NCBI RefSeq assembly: GCF_022436485.1
Contig: NZ_JAKUDO010000001.1
Coordinates: 1,550,001-1,614,000, forward strand
Length of the DNA: 64,000 bases
Direction: 5' to 3'
From: Agrococcus sp. ARC_14
Lineage (GTDB): Bacteria; Actinomycetota; Actinomycetes; Actinomycetales; Microbacteriaceae
A model generated the notes under the pieces. It was given only the letters and a program-made list of their open reading frames with translations, searched no databases and was not told the origin of the DNA. The translations under genes and the position numbers were made by a program. Below are positions 33,443 through 43,089 of this stretch, one piece after another. How positions within the stretch are numbered: position 1 is the first letter of the stretch; every line of letters begins with the position of its first letter.

Positions 33443-35721
33443 CGTGCTCTCCGGTCGGATGCGCTCATCGATTGGAGGATGGCTTGCGTGGTGGCGGCGG
33501 GTCGAAGGTCGAGGCGCCGCAGCAGCTGCGCGTTGAGCGCCACGACGATCGTGGAGAGCGACATCAGGACGGCGCCGACGGACATCGGCAGCACGAAGCC
33601 GATGGGTGCGAGCACGCCGGCTGCCAGCGGCACGGAGATGAGGTTGTAGCCGGCTGCCCACCAGAGGTTCTGCTTCATCTTGCGGTAGGCGGCGCGCGAG
33701 AGCTCCATCACCGACAGCACGGATCGCGGGTCGTCGCTGGCAAGGATCACTCCCGCGGATGCGATCGCGACATCGGTGCCGGCCCCGATCGCGAGCCCCA
33801 CATCCGCCTGGGCCAGGGCCGGGGCGTCGTTCACGCCATCTCCGACCATCGCGACCTTCCGGCCCTCGCGCTGCAGTTCCTGCACCTTCGCGGCCTTGTC
33901 CTCGGGACGGACGCCGGCGAAGAAGCGGTCGATGCCCAGCTCTTCCGCGACCGAGCGTGCCACTGCCTCGGCATCGCCGGTGATCATGACGACCTGCACG
34001 TCGAGGGCGTGCAGCGCTTCGATCGCCTCGCGCGACTCCGTGCGGATCTCGTCGGCGAGCTTGAGCGCTCCGATGACCTGGCCGTCCTGGATCACGTGGA
34101 GGATGATCGCCCCATCGGAGCGCCATCGGTCGGCGGCACCGAGCTCCTCCGCGTGCTCCTCGGTCAGCAGGTGCGGTCCGCCGACGCGGACGGTCGCGCC
34201 GTCGACGGTCGCGGTGACGCCGACGGCAGGGGACGAGGAGAAGTCGCTGCTGCGCGGAACGGCCAGGTTCTTGGCGGCAGCCGCCCGGCCGATCGCCTTG
34301 GCGAGCGGGTGCTCGCTGTCGGTCTCCGCGGCCGCAGCCAGAGCAAGCACATCATCGGGCTCGTGCCCGTCGGTGACGGCGATGTCGGTCACGGTCGGCT
34401 CGCCCTTCGTGAGGGTGCCGGTCTTGTCGAACAGCACCGTGTCGACGGTGCGCATGCTCTCGAGCGCGAGGCGATCCTTGACGAGCACACCGCCGCGGGC
34501 GGCACGCTCGGTGGCGATGGAGACCACGAGCGGGATGGCCAGGCCGAGCGCGTGGGGGCACGCGATGACGAGCACGGTGATCGTGCGGACGACCGCCGCG
34601 TCGGGCAGGCCCACGAGCGACCAGACGATCGCGGTGATCGCTGCCGCGCCGAGCGCGAACCAGAACAGCCACCCTGCGGCGGTGTCGGCGAGGCGCTGCG
34701 CTCGGGAGGAGGAGTTCTGCGCATCCGTGACCAGCCGCTGGATGCCTGCGAGGGCGGTGTCGTCGCCGGTGGCGGTCACCTGGACACGCAGGCCGGAGTC
34801 GGTGGCGACGGTGCCGGCGGTGACGGATTCACCGATGGTGCGCGTGACCGTCTGCGACTCTCCCGTGACCATCGACTCGTCCATGGCTGCGCGTCCATCG
34901 ACGATGCTGCCGTCAGCGGGCACGCTGCCGCCGGGACGGACGACGACGACATCTCCGACGGCGAGATCGGTAGGCGCGACGGTGACGATGCTGTCGCCGT
35001 CCACGCGCTCGGCCTCGTCCGGGAGGAGTGCCGCGAGCGAGTCCAGAGCGCTGGTGGTCTGCGCGAGCGAGCGCATCTCGATCCAGTGTCCGAGCAGCAT
35101 GATCACGATCAGGAGCGCGAGCTCCCACCAGAAGTCGAGCTCGTGGTGCAGCAGTCCGAGGCTCGCTCCCCACGAGGCGATGAAGGCGACGGTGATCGCG
35201 AGGCCGATGAGCAGCATCATGCCGGGCTTGCGCGCGCGGATCTCGCTCACAGCGCCGGTCAGGAAGGGCTTGCCGCCCCACACGTACATCACCGTGCCGA
35301 GCACGGGGGAGACCCAGGCCAGCCCGGGGACGTCCGGCAGCGTGTAGCCGAGGATCATGGCGAACATGCTCGAGAGCGCGACGGTCGGGACTGCTAGGGC
35401 CAGCATGATCCAGAACAGGCGACGGAACTGCCCGACGTGATCGCCGTGACCGCCGTGTTCGCCATCTGCGCCATGGTCGTCGTGGCCCGCATGCGAAATG
35501 TGGCTTCCGCCATGGGAGTCGCTCGTGGCCGCACCGTCGGACGCCGCGGTCGCGTGACCCCCCATCCGATCGTGCGCACCCGTCGGCTGGAACTGATCGT
35601 GATGATGGTCTGCATGGTCGGACCCGTTGACCTCGGGTGCCTCCATCTGTGCGGCCGCGTGGTGCGCGTGGAGCTGGTCGGGATCCGTCGGGTCGGGTCG
35701 GTGCTCGTGCGGGTTGGTCAT
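33439..35721 (-). CDS. copB: CopB-type copper ATPase (CPH)
   Basis: 760 aa. There is no HMA domain; instead the first ~95 residues are very rich in His and Asp (HADHHHDQ, GHDDHGADGEHGGHGDH), typical of P1B-3 CopB. Core: [22 protein letters not shown] (CPH metal site), [30 protein letters not shown]. CopB pumps use ATP to export copper, Cu(II) or Cu(I) depending on the member. It overlaps csoR by four bases and follows the TRASH-like gene. Confidence 0.93.
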   Translation of the reverse strand: MTNPHEHRPDPTDPDQLHAHHAAAQMEAPEVNGSDHADHHHDQFQPTGAHDRMGGHATAASDGAATSDSHGGSHISHAGHDDHGADGEHGGHGDHVGQFRRLFWIMLALAVPTVALSSMFAMILGYTLPDVPGLAWVSPVLGTVMYVWGGKPFLTGAVSEIRARKPGMMLLIGLAITVAFIASWGASLGLLHHELDFWWELALLIVIMLLGHWIEMRSLAQTTSALDSLAALLPDEAERVDGDSIVTVAPTDLAVGDVVVVRPGGSVPADGSIVDGRAAMDESMVTGESQTVTRTIGESVTAGTVATDSGLRVQVTATGDDTALAGIQRLVTDAQNSSSRAQRLADTAAGWLFWFALGAAAITAIVWSLVGLPDAAVVRTITVLVIACPHALGLAIPLVVSIATERAARGGVLVKDRLALESMRTVDTVLFDKTGTLTKGEPTVTDIAVTDGHEPDDVLALAAAAETDSEHPLAKAIGRAAAAKNLAVPRSSDFSSSPAVGVTATVDGATVRVGGPHLLTEEHAEELGAADRWRSDGAIILHVIQDGQVIGALKLADEIRTESREAIEALHALDVQVVMITGDAEAVARSVAEELGIDRFFAGVRPEDKAAKVQELQREGRKVAMVGDGVNDAPALAQADVGLAIGAGTDVAIASAGVILASDDPRSVLSVMELSRAAYRKMKQNLWWAAGYNLISVPLAAGVLAPIGFVLPMSVGAVLMSLSTIVVALNAQLLRRLDLRPAATTQAILQSMSASDRRAR

Positions 35722-35790
35722 GGTCTCATCCTCTCGGGTGCGGGGAAGCCGTGCCGGACCTATCTGGAGATAAGCCCGACACGGTGCAGC

Positions 35791-36075
35791 TCAGGCCGCG
35801 GCGGCGTACTTCGCGGGGTCGGAGTCGAACAGGGGCCCGCAGGCGGCGCAGCACAGGTAGTAGCGCGTGCCCTCGTAGTCGCGGACGAGGCCCGCGGCCT
35901 CGGCGTCCGCCTTCAGGACCGTGCTGCCAGCCATCACCGGGCACTCGCTAATCTCGCCGGCGGCCGCGTCGTGCCCGTGGGCACCGGTGGCGCTGTGGCT
36001 GTGGCCGTGATCTTCGTGGTGGCCGGCGTGGTCGTGGTTGCCGTGGCTGTGGTCGTGACCGGTGGTGTCGGACAT
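35791..36075 (-). CDS. His-rich TRASH/YHS-like metal-binding protein
   Basis: 94 aa. The first ~40 residues are His-rich (HDHSHGNHDHAGHHEDHGHS). The rest is a YHS/TRASH-like domain: ECPVMAGSTVLKADAE and YYLCCAACGPLFDSDPAKY, with a Cys pair and a single N-terminal Cys that can coordinate one metal ion. Probable cytoplasmic metallochaperone or buffer between CopA and CopB. It lies 11 bases downstream of copA. Confidence 0.85.
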   Translation of the reverse strand: MSDTTGHDHSHGNHDHAGHHEDHGHSHSATGAHGHDAAAGEISECPVMAGSTVLKADAEAAGLVRDYEGTRYYLCCAACGPLFDSDPAKYAAAA

Positions 36076-36086
36076 GGGGGTTCCTC

Positions 36087-38414
36087 TCAGTGATGGGTGT
36101 CGACTGCTGCCGACCGTGCCGCAGGCCGCGGCGCGGTCGTGGCGGTCGGTGCGGGGTCCACCGCCTCGCTCCTGAAGCTGCGAAGGCGGAGGCTGTTGCC
36201 GACGACGAAGACGCTGGAGAACGCCATTGCCGCGCCGGCGAGCATGGGGTTGAGCAGCCCGAGGGCGGCCAGCGGGATCGCGGCGACGTTGTAGGCGAAG
36301 GCCCAGAACAGGTTGCCCTTGATGGTGCCCAGCGTCTTCCGGGAGAGCCGGATCGCGTCGGCAGCGCTGCGCAGGTCGCCGCGGACGAGCGTGAGGTCGG
36401 AGGCTTCGATCGCGACATCGGTGCCGGTGCCCATCGCGAGACCCAGGTCGGCCTGGGCGAGGGCGGCGGCGTCGTTGACCCCATCGCCGACCATCGCGAC
36501 GGCCTTCCCCTCGCGCTGCAGCCGGCTGATGACGTCGACCTTGTCCTGCGGCAGCACCTCGGCGATCACGTCGGCGATGCCGACCTCGGCGGCGATCTGC
36601 TCGGCCACGGTCTGGTTGTCGCCGGTGAGCAGCACCGGCGTGAGCCCCAGGCGCTTGAACTGCGCCACGGCGGCCGCGCTCGTGGGCTTGACCGTGTCGG
36701 CGACGACGAGCACGCCGCGCGCCTGACCGTCCCAGCCGACGGCGACCGCGGTCTTCCCCTGGCGCTCGGCCCCGGCCTTCGCCTTGGCGAGTTCGGCAGA
36801 CAAGTGCAGGGACCAGTCGGCCAGCAGCGAGGCCCGGCCGACGATCACCGCGTGCCCGTCGACGACGCCCTGCACGCCCTTGCCCTCGATGTTCGTGAAG
36901 CCTTCCGGGGTCGGCAGTGTCCCGAACTCCTGCACCGCGGCCTTCGCGACGGCCTGGGCGATCGGGTGTTCGGAGGCGTCCTCCAGGGCGCCCGCGAGTC
37001 GCAGCAGCTCGGTCCGGTCGGTGCCGGCGGCGGTGTACACATCGGTGAGGGTCATCTTGCCCACGGTCACGGTGCCGGTTTTGTCGAGCACGATGGTGTC
37101 GATGCGGCGCGTGGACTCGAGCACCTCCGGCCCCTTGATGAGGATCCCCATCTGCGCACCGCGTCCCGTGCCCACGAGCAGCGCGGTGGGGGTCGCGAGG
37201 CCGAGCGCGCAGGGGCAGGCGATGATCAGCACGGCGACGGCCGCCGTGAACGCGGCCGCGGCTGGGAAGCCGGCGCCGAGCCAGGCGCCGAGCGTGCCCA
37301 CCGCGATGGCGATCACAATCGGCACGAAAATGCCGGAGACCCTGTCGGCGAGGCGCTGCACGTCGGCCTTGCCGGACTGCGCGTCCTCCACGAGCTTCGC
37401 CATCTGGGCGAGCTGCGTGTCCGAGCCGACCCGCGTGGCGCGCACGACGATGTGGCCGCCCGCGTTGACGGTGGCTCCGGTGACGGTGTCGCCCGTTCCG
37501 ACCTCGACGGGCACCGATTCGCCCGTGAGCATGGAAGCGTCTACCGCGGAGGTGCCGGAGACGACCGTGCCGTCGGTGGCGATCTTCTCGCCGGGCCGGA
37601 CGACGAACTCGTCGTCGACGGCGAGATCTGTGGTCGGGATGCGCACCTCGACGCCGTCGCGGAGCACGGCGACGTCCTTCGCGCCCAGCTCGAGCAGCGC
37701 TCGCAGCGCCGCGCCAGCCTGCCGCTTGGATCGCTTCTCGAAGTAGCGGCCGGCCAGGATGAACATCGTCACCCCGGCGCCGACCTCCAGGTAGATGTTT
37801 GCGGCGCCGTCACTGGGGGCGACGGTGAGCTCGAACGGGTGCGTCATACCGGGGACGCCAGCGGTGCCGAAGAACAGCGCGAACAGCGACCACAGCAGCG
37901 CCGCGCTGGTTCCCATCGAGATGAGCGTGTCCATCGTCGCGGCACCGTGCCGCAGATTCGTCCAGGCCGCCTTGTGGAACGGCCACGCGCCCCACACGAT
38001 CACCGGCGCGGCGAGCGCGAGCGAGAGCCACTGCCAGTAGGTGAACTGCAGCACCGGCACCATCGCCATGGCGATCACTGGGACGGTGAGCACGACGGAG
38101 CCGATCAGTCGGTGCCGCAGGCTCACCAGTTCTGCATCCGGAGCCTCGCCGTCGTCGTCCACCGTCGAGGACTGTTCCAGGGCGGGGAGTGCTGCGGTGT
38201 ATCCGGTCTTCTCCACCTCCGCGATCAGCACCGCCGGGTCGAAGTCCGCGGGTGCCAAAACCTTGGCCTTCTCCGTCGCATAGTTCACGGTCGCGCTGAC
38301 GCCGTCGAGCTTGTTCAGCTTCTTCTCGATCCGCATCGCGCACGAGGCGCACGTCATCCCGCCGATCTCCAGCTCCACGCTGGAAGCCGCAGCTGCCGGC
38401 TGCAAGTCAGTCAA
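36087..38414 (-). CDS. copA: Cu(I)-exporting P-type ATPase CopA
   Basis: 775 aa from TTG 38414, supported by GAGGAG six bases upstream and no nearby ATG. N-terminal HMA domain with GGMTCASC (Cys22, Cys25), eight TM helices, TGES, the membrane metal site [24 protein letters not shown] with the HP motif, LLTGDN and [10 protein letters not shown]. The C-terminal part has the TM7/TM8 residues of P1B-1 pumps ([28 protein letters not shown]). It exports Cu(I) from the cytoplasm, receiving it from CopZ encoded upstream. Confidence 0.95.
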   Translation of the reverse strand: MTDLQPAAAASSVELEIGGMTCASCAMRIEKKLNKLDGVSATVNYATEKAKVLAPADFDPAVLIAEVEKTGYTAALPALEQSSTVDDDGEAPDAELVSLRHRLIGSVVLTVPVIAMAMVPVLQFTYWQWLSLALAAPVIVWGAWPFHKAAWTNLRHGAATMDTLISMGTSAALLWSLFALFFGTAGVPGMTHPFELTVAPSDGAANIYLEVGAGVTMFILAGRYFEKRSKRQAGAALRALLELGAKDVAVLRDGVEVRIPTTDLAVDDEFVVRPGEKIATDGTVVSGTSAVDASMLTGESVPVEVGTGDTVTGATVNAGGHIVVRATRVGSDTQLAQMAKLVEDAQSGKADVQRLADRVSGIFVPIVIAIAVGTLGAWLGAGFPAAAAFTAAVAVLIIACPCALGLATPTALLVGTGRGAQMGILIKGPEVLESTRRIDTIVLDKTGTVTVGKMTLTDVYTAAGTDRTELLRLAGALEDASEHPIAQAVAKAAVQEFGTLPTPEGFTNIEGKGVQGVVDGHAVIVGRASLLADWSLHLSAELAKAKAGAERQGKTAVAVGWDGQARGVLVVADTVKPTSAAAVAQFKRLGLTPVLLTGDNQTVAEQIAAEVGIADVIAEVLPQDKVDVISRLQREGKAVAMVGDGVNDAAALAQADLGLAMGTGTDVAIEASDLTLVRGDLRSAADAIRLSRKTLGTIKGNLFWAFAYNVAAIPLAALGLLNPMLAGAAMAFSSVFVVGNSLRLRSFRSEAVDPAPTATTAPRPAARSAAVDTHH

Positions 38415-38469
38415 AATCGTCTCCTCGTCGGTGCTCCGGGCGCTGTGCGCGTCCGGGGCTCGCTACTGG

Positions 38470-39450
38470 TCAGTGTCCGTCGTGCTCAGCGTCGCCGTCA
38501 GTGCCCGCCGGCTCATCAGGGGTGCCCGCGCTGCCCGTCGGGGGGATCGCGTCGAGCACGAACTGCGCGGTGTGCACCATTCCGTCGACCTGGAAGTCGA
38601 AATACAGCAGATATCGGCCGGCGGTCGGGGCCTCGGCCGTGAACGTCACGTCGGGGCCGGCCAGATCGCCGGGCTGCGGCTCGTCGCCGTGCGCATGCAC
38701 ATGCAGATAGGCGAGATCGCCCTGGCGAAGCGCGACCAGATGCCCGAAGGCGCCGAGGTACGGCTCGAGATCGGTGATTGGGTCCCCGTCCCGAGCCACC
38801 TCGACGGTCAGCTCGCTCGCGCCACCCGCCGTCAACTCGCCGCTGATCGTGACGTCGAAGCTGTCTACGTCGTCGCGAAGCCTCACGTCGGTCGCCGGCT
38901 GTGGCTCGACCGTGCCGACCACGTCGATCATGCGGGAGAGAGTGATGCTCGTGGCGTCTGTGGTCGTGAAGTCGGCGTAGACCCGGTAGCTGCCGGCGGC
39001 CTCCCAGGTCCACGGCAGCGACCACGTGCCGTTCGCGGGATCGAGCTCCGGGTGCACGTGACGGTACCCGGTGCCGTCGGTGCGGACCGTGATCAGATGC
39101 AGGTCCTTCCCGTGGGCGGTCTCGAATGCGGTCACCGGTGCGCCGTCGCCATCGAGGATCTGGAACGAGAGCGGGCTCGTCTCACCCGGCTGCGCGGGGG
39201 CGTCGATCGGTCCGATCATGAAGCCTGATTGGGCGATGGTGACTCCGGTCACGTCGATCTCCTGCTCTTCCTGCGTGGTTGCCGGTGGTGCTGTCGTGCT
39301 GGTGGCCGGATCGCTGTGGGCGCCTCGGTCGTCCTGCGACCAGGCGGCGACGGTGGCGTCTGGCACGACGGCGGCGGCGATGGCGAAGGCTCCGCCGAAG
39401 GCGAGCACGAGTCCAGCACCGTAGATGCCCAATCGGGCGGCGGTGTTCAT
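38470..39450 (-). CDS. exported/membrane-anchored copper-operon protein
   Basis: 326 aa; ATGA overlap with copZ. One N-terminal helix (~8-30) acts as signal or anchor. The extracytoplasmic part has two similar halves of beta-rich sequence: HGKDLHLITVRTDGTGYRHV with AAGSYRVYADF, and AFGHLVALRQGDLAYLHVHA with TAGRYLLYFDF. Each half carries a H-L-x-x-x-R/H-x-D-x-x-x-x-H pattern that could bind metal, and the C-terminus is acidic and His-tipped (EHDGH). Proteins of this layout sit between copZ and copA in many Actinobacteria; I know no assigned function. Confidence 0.75.
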   Translation of the reverse strand: MNTAARLGIYGAGLVLAFGGAFAIAAAVVPDATVAAWSQDDRGAHSDPATSTTAPPATTQEEQEIDVTGVTIAQSGFMIGPIDAPAQPGETSPLSFQILDGDGAPVTAFETAHGKDLHLITVRTDGTGYRHVHPELDPANGTWSLPWTWEAAGSYRVYADFTTTDATSITLSRMIDVVGTVEPQPATDVRLRDDVDSFDVTISGELTAGGASELTVEVARDGDPITDLEPYLGAFGHLVALRQGDLAYLHVHAHGDEPQPGDLAGPDVTFTAEAPTAGRYLLYFDFQVDGMVHTAQFVLDAIPPTGSAGTPDEPAGTDGDAEHDGH

Positions 39451-39659
39451 CGGAGCGGCGCAGCCTCATAGCCGGCTTCATCGACTGCGGCGAGGATCGC
39501 TGCGTCGTCGATCGGCTGCGAGCCCGTGATCACGAGCCGGCCGGTCTGCGCGCTCACCTGGACGTTCTCGACCCCCGCGATCTGCTCGACTTCGCTGCGG
39601 ATCGCGACCTCGCAGTGGCCGCAGCTCATGCCGGTGACCTGGAACTCGGAGCTGCTCAT
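39447..39659 (-). CDS. copZ: copper chaperone CopZ (HMA protein)
   Basis: 70 aa HMA domain with GMSCGHC (Cys13, Cys16), the ferredoxin-like fold pattern and C-terminal VDEAGYEA. It delivers Cu(I) to CopA. First gene of the six-gene leftward operon, 25 bases from the nearer operator. Confidence 0.93.
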   Translation of the reverse strand: MSSSEFQVTGMSCGHCEVAIRSEVEQIAGVENVQVSAQTGRLVITGSQPIDDAAILAAVDEAGYEAAPLR

Positions 39660-39683
39660 GGTGTCTTCCTCTCACTTAACAGG

Positions 39684-39700
39684 ATACCCCTGGGGGGTAT
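39684..39700. promoter_or_regulatory. CsoR operator upstream of copZ
   Basis: ATACCCCTGGGGGGTAT, a near-perfect inverted repeat, 25 bases upstream of copZ and matching the operators at 14012-14051. Confidence 0.85.
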
Positions 39701-39716
39701 CGATTGAGACGACGAT

Positions 39717-39733
39717 ATACCCAGCAGGGGTAT
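39717..39733. promoter_or_regulatory. CsoR operator upstream of the FAD oxidoreductase
   Basis: ATACCCAGCAGGGGTAT, a palindrome with a wider centre, 27 bases before the divergent oxidoreductase. Together with the copZ site, copper could induce both directions. Confidence 0.8.
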
Positions 39734-39760
39734 GCGCGTCAAGAGGAGGAGCTGAGCGCC

Positions 39761-40924
39761 ATGTCGATGCTCGAGCCGGACGTCTTGATCGTCGGAGCAG
39801 GAGCCGCTGGGCACGCAGCGGCGGCCGCGCTGCGCGCAGCAGGGTTCACCGGCTCCGTGCGGATCGTGCATGACGAGCCGCATCCGCCGTACAGCCGAAC
39901 CTTGGTCGACAAGGCGATCCTGCCCGGCCTGCTCACCGTCGAACAGGCGGCGCTCAAGGATCTGACGCCGCTCGGCGTCGAGCTCGTGCACGGGCGCGCG
40001 CTCACCATTGACGCGGATCGGCACGTCGTCCGCCTGCAGGACGGCCGGGCGCTGCCCTACAGCACCCTGCTGCTGGCGATGGGCAGCACGCCAAGGGCGC
40101 TTCCCGGCGGTGCTGGTCCCGGCGTCTTCTCGCTGCATCGCGCGGAAGACGCTCTGCGGATCCGCGACCACCTCGGGGACGATCCAACCGGGCGCACCGT
40201 GACGGTGCTCGGCGCTGGCCTGGTGGGGTCTGAGGTCGCGAGCTACTTCGCAGCGGCAGGCGCCGAGCTGCAATTGGTCGCGCAATCGGACGTGCCGCTC
40301 GCGCGCGTGCTCGGGCGCCCGATCGCGACGCGGCTTCGAGACCTGCACGCCGCGCACGTCGACGCCCACTTCGGGCGAGCCGTGACCGTACTGCTGCCGT
40401 CTGCTTCGCGTCTAGGCGTGAGGCTCGACGACGGCAGCGAGCTGCGCTCGGATCTGGTGATCGTGGCGCAGGGGACCGTGCCGGATACGTCATGGGCGTC
40501 CGGGGACGCCGAAGGGGTGAGGGTCGATGACCGCCTGCGGGCGGGCACGATCCCCGGTGCGTACGCGGCCGGCGCAGCAGCAGCGCACACGACCCCGGAC
40601 GGCTCATGGCACCGCATCGACCACTGGGACGATGCCATGGCCCAGGGCGCGCACGCCGCGCGCACCATCCTGCACGACCTCGGTGAAGGCGAGGACCCGG
40701 GACCGTACCGCGCGGCCTCCGGTTTCAGCTTGAACGTCTACGGGACTTCGATCATGGGGGTCGGCACCGTGTCACCAAATGCGGTCGTCGGCACGGACCG
40801 CTCGCGTGACGGCAGCATCGTCACGACCTTCCGTGACGGCGACGGGTGCGTGACGGGGGCGGTCGGACTCTCGGCGGCCCGCGAGATCCTCGCCATCAAG
40901 GCCGAGCTCGCGGGCCACCGATGA
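39761..40924 (+). CDS. FAD/NAD(P)-dependent oxidoreductase (ferredoxin-reductase-like)
   Basis: 387 aa from ATG 39761 with AGGAGG upstream. Two dinucleotide-binding motifs: GAGAAGHAAA near residue 11 (FAD) and LGAGLVGSEVA near 150 (NAD(P)H). The ATG-type motif LLLAMGSTPR and the C-terminal FAD segment around GAYAAGAAAAH are kept. No redox-active Cys pair, so it resembles ferredoxin or nitrite reductase flavoproteins rather than disulfide reductases. Divergent from copZ and preceded by its own operator, so copper-linked regulation is likely. Electron acceptor unknown. Confidence 0.85.
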   Translation: MSMLEPDVLIVGAGAAGHAAAAALRAAGFTGSVRIVHDEPHPPYSRTLVDKAILPGLLTVEQAALKDLTPLGVELVHGRALTIDADRHVVRLQDGRALPYSTLLLAMGSTPRALPGGAGPGVFSLHRAEDALRIRDHLGDDPTGRTVTVLGAGLVGSEVASYFAAAGAELQLVAQSDVPLARVLGRPIATRLRDLHAAHVDAHFGRAVTVLLPSASRLGVRLDDGSELRSDLVIVAQGTVPDTSWASGDAEGVRVDDRLRAGTIPGAYAAGAAAAHTTPDGSWHRIDHWDDAMAQGAHAARTILHDLGEGEDPGPYRAASGFSLNVYGTSIMGVGTVSPNAVVGTDRSRDGSIVTTFRDGDGCVTGAVGLSAAREILAIKAELAGHR

Positions 40925-40947
40925 CGCGATCCTGATGGCGGCAGGTG

Positions 40948-41805
40948 TCAGGAGATGAGCGGCTCCCAGCTCTGGCCGAGGTCGCTGGTGCGCTGCAGCC
41001 CTGCTTCCGTCGCGACGATCACCTCGCCGCTCGGGAGGAGCGTCAGCGCGTGGATCTGCCCTGGGGTCGTGCCTACTGGGGTCCACGGCGTTCCACGCTC
41101 AGACCGCCACAGCGTGCCGTCGAGATCGACACCGATGACGGTGTCCTCGGCATTGGCGAGCAGCACGAGTGGTGGGGCGCCCTCGACCGCCTGGAAACTC
41201 TCGCCCGCGTCGGTGCTGACGCTGAGACCGTCGAAGCTCGTCATCAGCAGCCCATCGCTGGTGGCGAGCAGCTCGTAGGGATCCGCTGCCGCGCCTTCGC
41301 GCCACGACGCGCCCATGTCGTCGCTGATGAGGATCTGGCCCGCGTGCGCGCCGACGACCGTGCCCGCAGCCGAATCGTAGGTGAGCGCGTGGAAGTCGGC
41401 TGCGCCCTCGAGCGATACGGACTCCCAGGTCTCACCCGTGTCGGAGCTTTGGATCAGACCGAGATTCGGCCCCTGCAGGTGCTGCACCCCGGACGCCCCG
41501 GGGTGGCCGGAGGCGAGCAGGCCGTCGTCTGCACGGGTCAGGCCCATGAGGTCGATGACGTGCTCGCCCACCGGGCCTTCCACGTCGCCGGACTCGAGGT
41601 CGACGCTGAAGAGGCCGTTGTGGGTGCCGACGAGCAATGACTGCCCGTCATCGCTCGGCATGAGCTTGTGGATGTGGTTGTCCGTCGTGAGCGATTCTGC
41701 GGTCGCGCCAGCGGGCGCGCACGCCGTGGCAGTGAGCAGGATCGTGGCCGAGAGCGCAGAGGCCGCGGCGATGCGCCGGAGGCGCGGTGATCGATGGAGT
41801 TGCAT
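40948..41805 (-). CDS. BNR-repeat lipoprotein (F510_1955 glycosylhydrolase-like)
   Basis: 285 aa from ATG 41805. Lipobox TATAC, then a beta-propeller-like series of Asp-box repeats: QSSDTGETWESV, ISDDMGASWREG, VSTDAGESFQAV, WRSERGTPWTPV and RTSDLGQSWEPL. The family name F510_1955 implies glycosidase homology, but catalytic residues are not evident, and members are often found in metal-resistance clusters. Last gene of the leftward Csp-DUF305 cluster. Confidence 0.75.
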   Translation of the reverse strand: MQLHRSPRLRRIAAASALSATILLTATACAPAGATAESLTTDNHIHKLMPSDDGQSLLVGTHNGLFSVDLESGDVEGPVGEHVIDLMGLTRADDGLLASGHPGASGVQHLQGPNLGLIQSSDTGETWESVSLEGAADFHALTYDSAAGTVVGAHAGQILISDDMGASWREGAAADPYELLATSDGLLMTSFDGLSVSTDAGESFQAVEGAPPLVLLANAEDTVIGVDLDGTLWRSERGTPWTPVGTTPGQIHALTLLPSGEVIVATEAGLQRTSDLGQSWEPLIS

Positions 41806-41915
41806 GGACCGTTCTTCTCGATTCGGTTGAGGAAGGGGGCGTGGGGGGCACCGGCGGCAAGACAGCGCGAGGACGACCGGCGGGGGCGACAGCGGCTGCC
41901 GCCCCCGCCACGCCG

Positions 41916-42530
41916 TCACAGTTCGTCGAGCAGTGCCTCCATCTCGGCGATCTCCGACGACTGGTCGTTGATGATGCGCTCGGCCAGCTCGACAGCGTCG
42001 GCGTTCTCGCCCGAGGCGACCTCAGCCTCCGCCATCGCCACGGCGCCGTCGTGGTGCATGATCATCTGCTCCACGAACAGCCTCGATGCCTCAGGTCCCG
42101 GTGCCTCCTCGAGCAGTTCCATGTCGGATTCCGACATCATGCCGCCGCCCGTGCCGGATCCATGGTCCATTCCTTCCATATCGCCGGGGGTCTCGCCCCA
42201 GGCTTCGAGCATGGCGTTCATGCGCTCGATCTCCGGCTGCTGCGCCTCTCGGATGCGTTCGGCGAGGTCGGCGACGCGCTCGTCGACGTCGGATTTGGCC
42301 AGCAGCGTGTCGGACATCTCGATGGCCTGTTGGTGGTGGGCGATCATGTTCATCGCGAACATCACGTCGTCCTGGTTGAAGTCCGTCGCCCCCGCGCTGC
42401 CAGCGCTGTTCTCCGTGGGGCTGCTCGATGTCGAGGGGCTCGTGGCGGGCTCGGACGCGGCGGCGCAGCCGGTGAGGACGAGGGCGATCGTGAGCGCGCT
42501 CGCTGCGAGCGCGCGCTTGGGTGCATGCAT
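41916..42530 (-). CDS. DUF305 lipoprotein
   Basis: 204 aa from ATG 42530. Lipobox LTGC, Ser/Thr linker, then two DUF305 repeats with HHQQAIEMS and HHDGAVAMA motifs and a central MEGMDHGSGTGGGMM loop. A close paralogue of 43090-43710, apparently a tandem duplication split by the DUF6153-like gene. Extracytoplasmic copper binding is the likely role. Confidence 0.85.
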   Translation of the reverse strand: MHAPKRALAASALTIALVLTGCAAASEPATSPSTSSSPTENSAGSAGATDFNQDDVMFAMNMIAHHQQAIEMSDTLLAKSDVDERVADLAERIREAQQPEIERMNAMLEAWGETPGDMEGMDHGSGTGGGMMSESDMELLEEAPGPEASRLFVEQMIMHHDGAVAMAEAEVASGENADAVELAERIINDQSSEIAEMEALLDEL

Positions 42531-42607
42531 GGTGTTCTTCTCTCTGTCAGTAAGGATTTGTGGGGTTGGCGAGATGCGGCTGCATGGGTGCGGCCGCATC
42601 GGCTCCA

Positions 42608-43012
42608 TCAAGTCCGGCTGATCGAGAGCGCGATGAGCGAAGGGGTGGGGGTGGACCGTGCGAAGAGCGGGAAGGAGCGCGCCGGTGGAGCGCTGGTTCG
42701 CACGAACCATCGCACTGGGGAGGCGGGCAGCAGCAGCGTGAGCGCCAGCAGTGCCAGCACGCAGCTCGCGGCCATCAACCCGAACTCCTCGCAACCGGTC
42801 TCGCCGCAGTGTGCCGGGGCCGGTGCGTGATCTTCTCCCATCGCATGGGAGATCGCCGGGGCAGGGGCGGCATCGTGCGCGGCATGGGTGCCTCCGCCCA
42901 ACACGTGCATGCCGAGCAGGCCAACCAGCACGCCAGCCACGGCCAGCAGCAGTGCGAGCAGGATCCGTGCACGGGGAACGGCGTCAGCCGGTCTGCTGCT
43001 GAGCGCGCGCAT
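42608..43012 (-). CDS. DUF6153-like small membrane protein
   Basis: 134 aa from ATG 43012 with GGGGG six bases upstream (GTG 43030 possible). Two hydrophobic helices (~19-40 and ~85-105) flank a His-rich outer loop: MHVLGGGTHAAHD, then HAMGEDHAPAPAHCGETGCEE. His and two Cys in the loop suggest metal contact. DUF6153-type proteins often accompany DUF305 genes in actinomycetes. Function unknown. Confidence 0.65.
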   Translation of the reverse strand: MRALSSRPADAVPRARILLALLLAVAGVLVGLLGMHVLGGGTHAAHDAAPAPAISHAMGEDHAPAPAHCGETGCEEFGLMAASCVLALLALTLLLPASPVRWFVRTSAPPARSFPLFARSTPTPSLIALSISRT

Positions 43013-43089
43013 GGATGCCCCCGATCCCACTTGACAAGCCTACCGCCGGCGCAGCCGGTCGAATCGGGTGTGCCGGCGGGGTGGCGTGG

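Noticed and set aside
36090..38642. 850-codon frame antisense to copA
   Set aside because: Shadow of a strongly supported P-type ATPase gene; no family content and no ribosome site.
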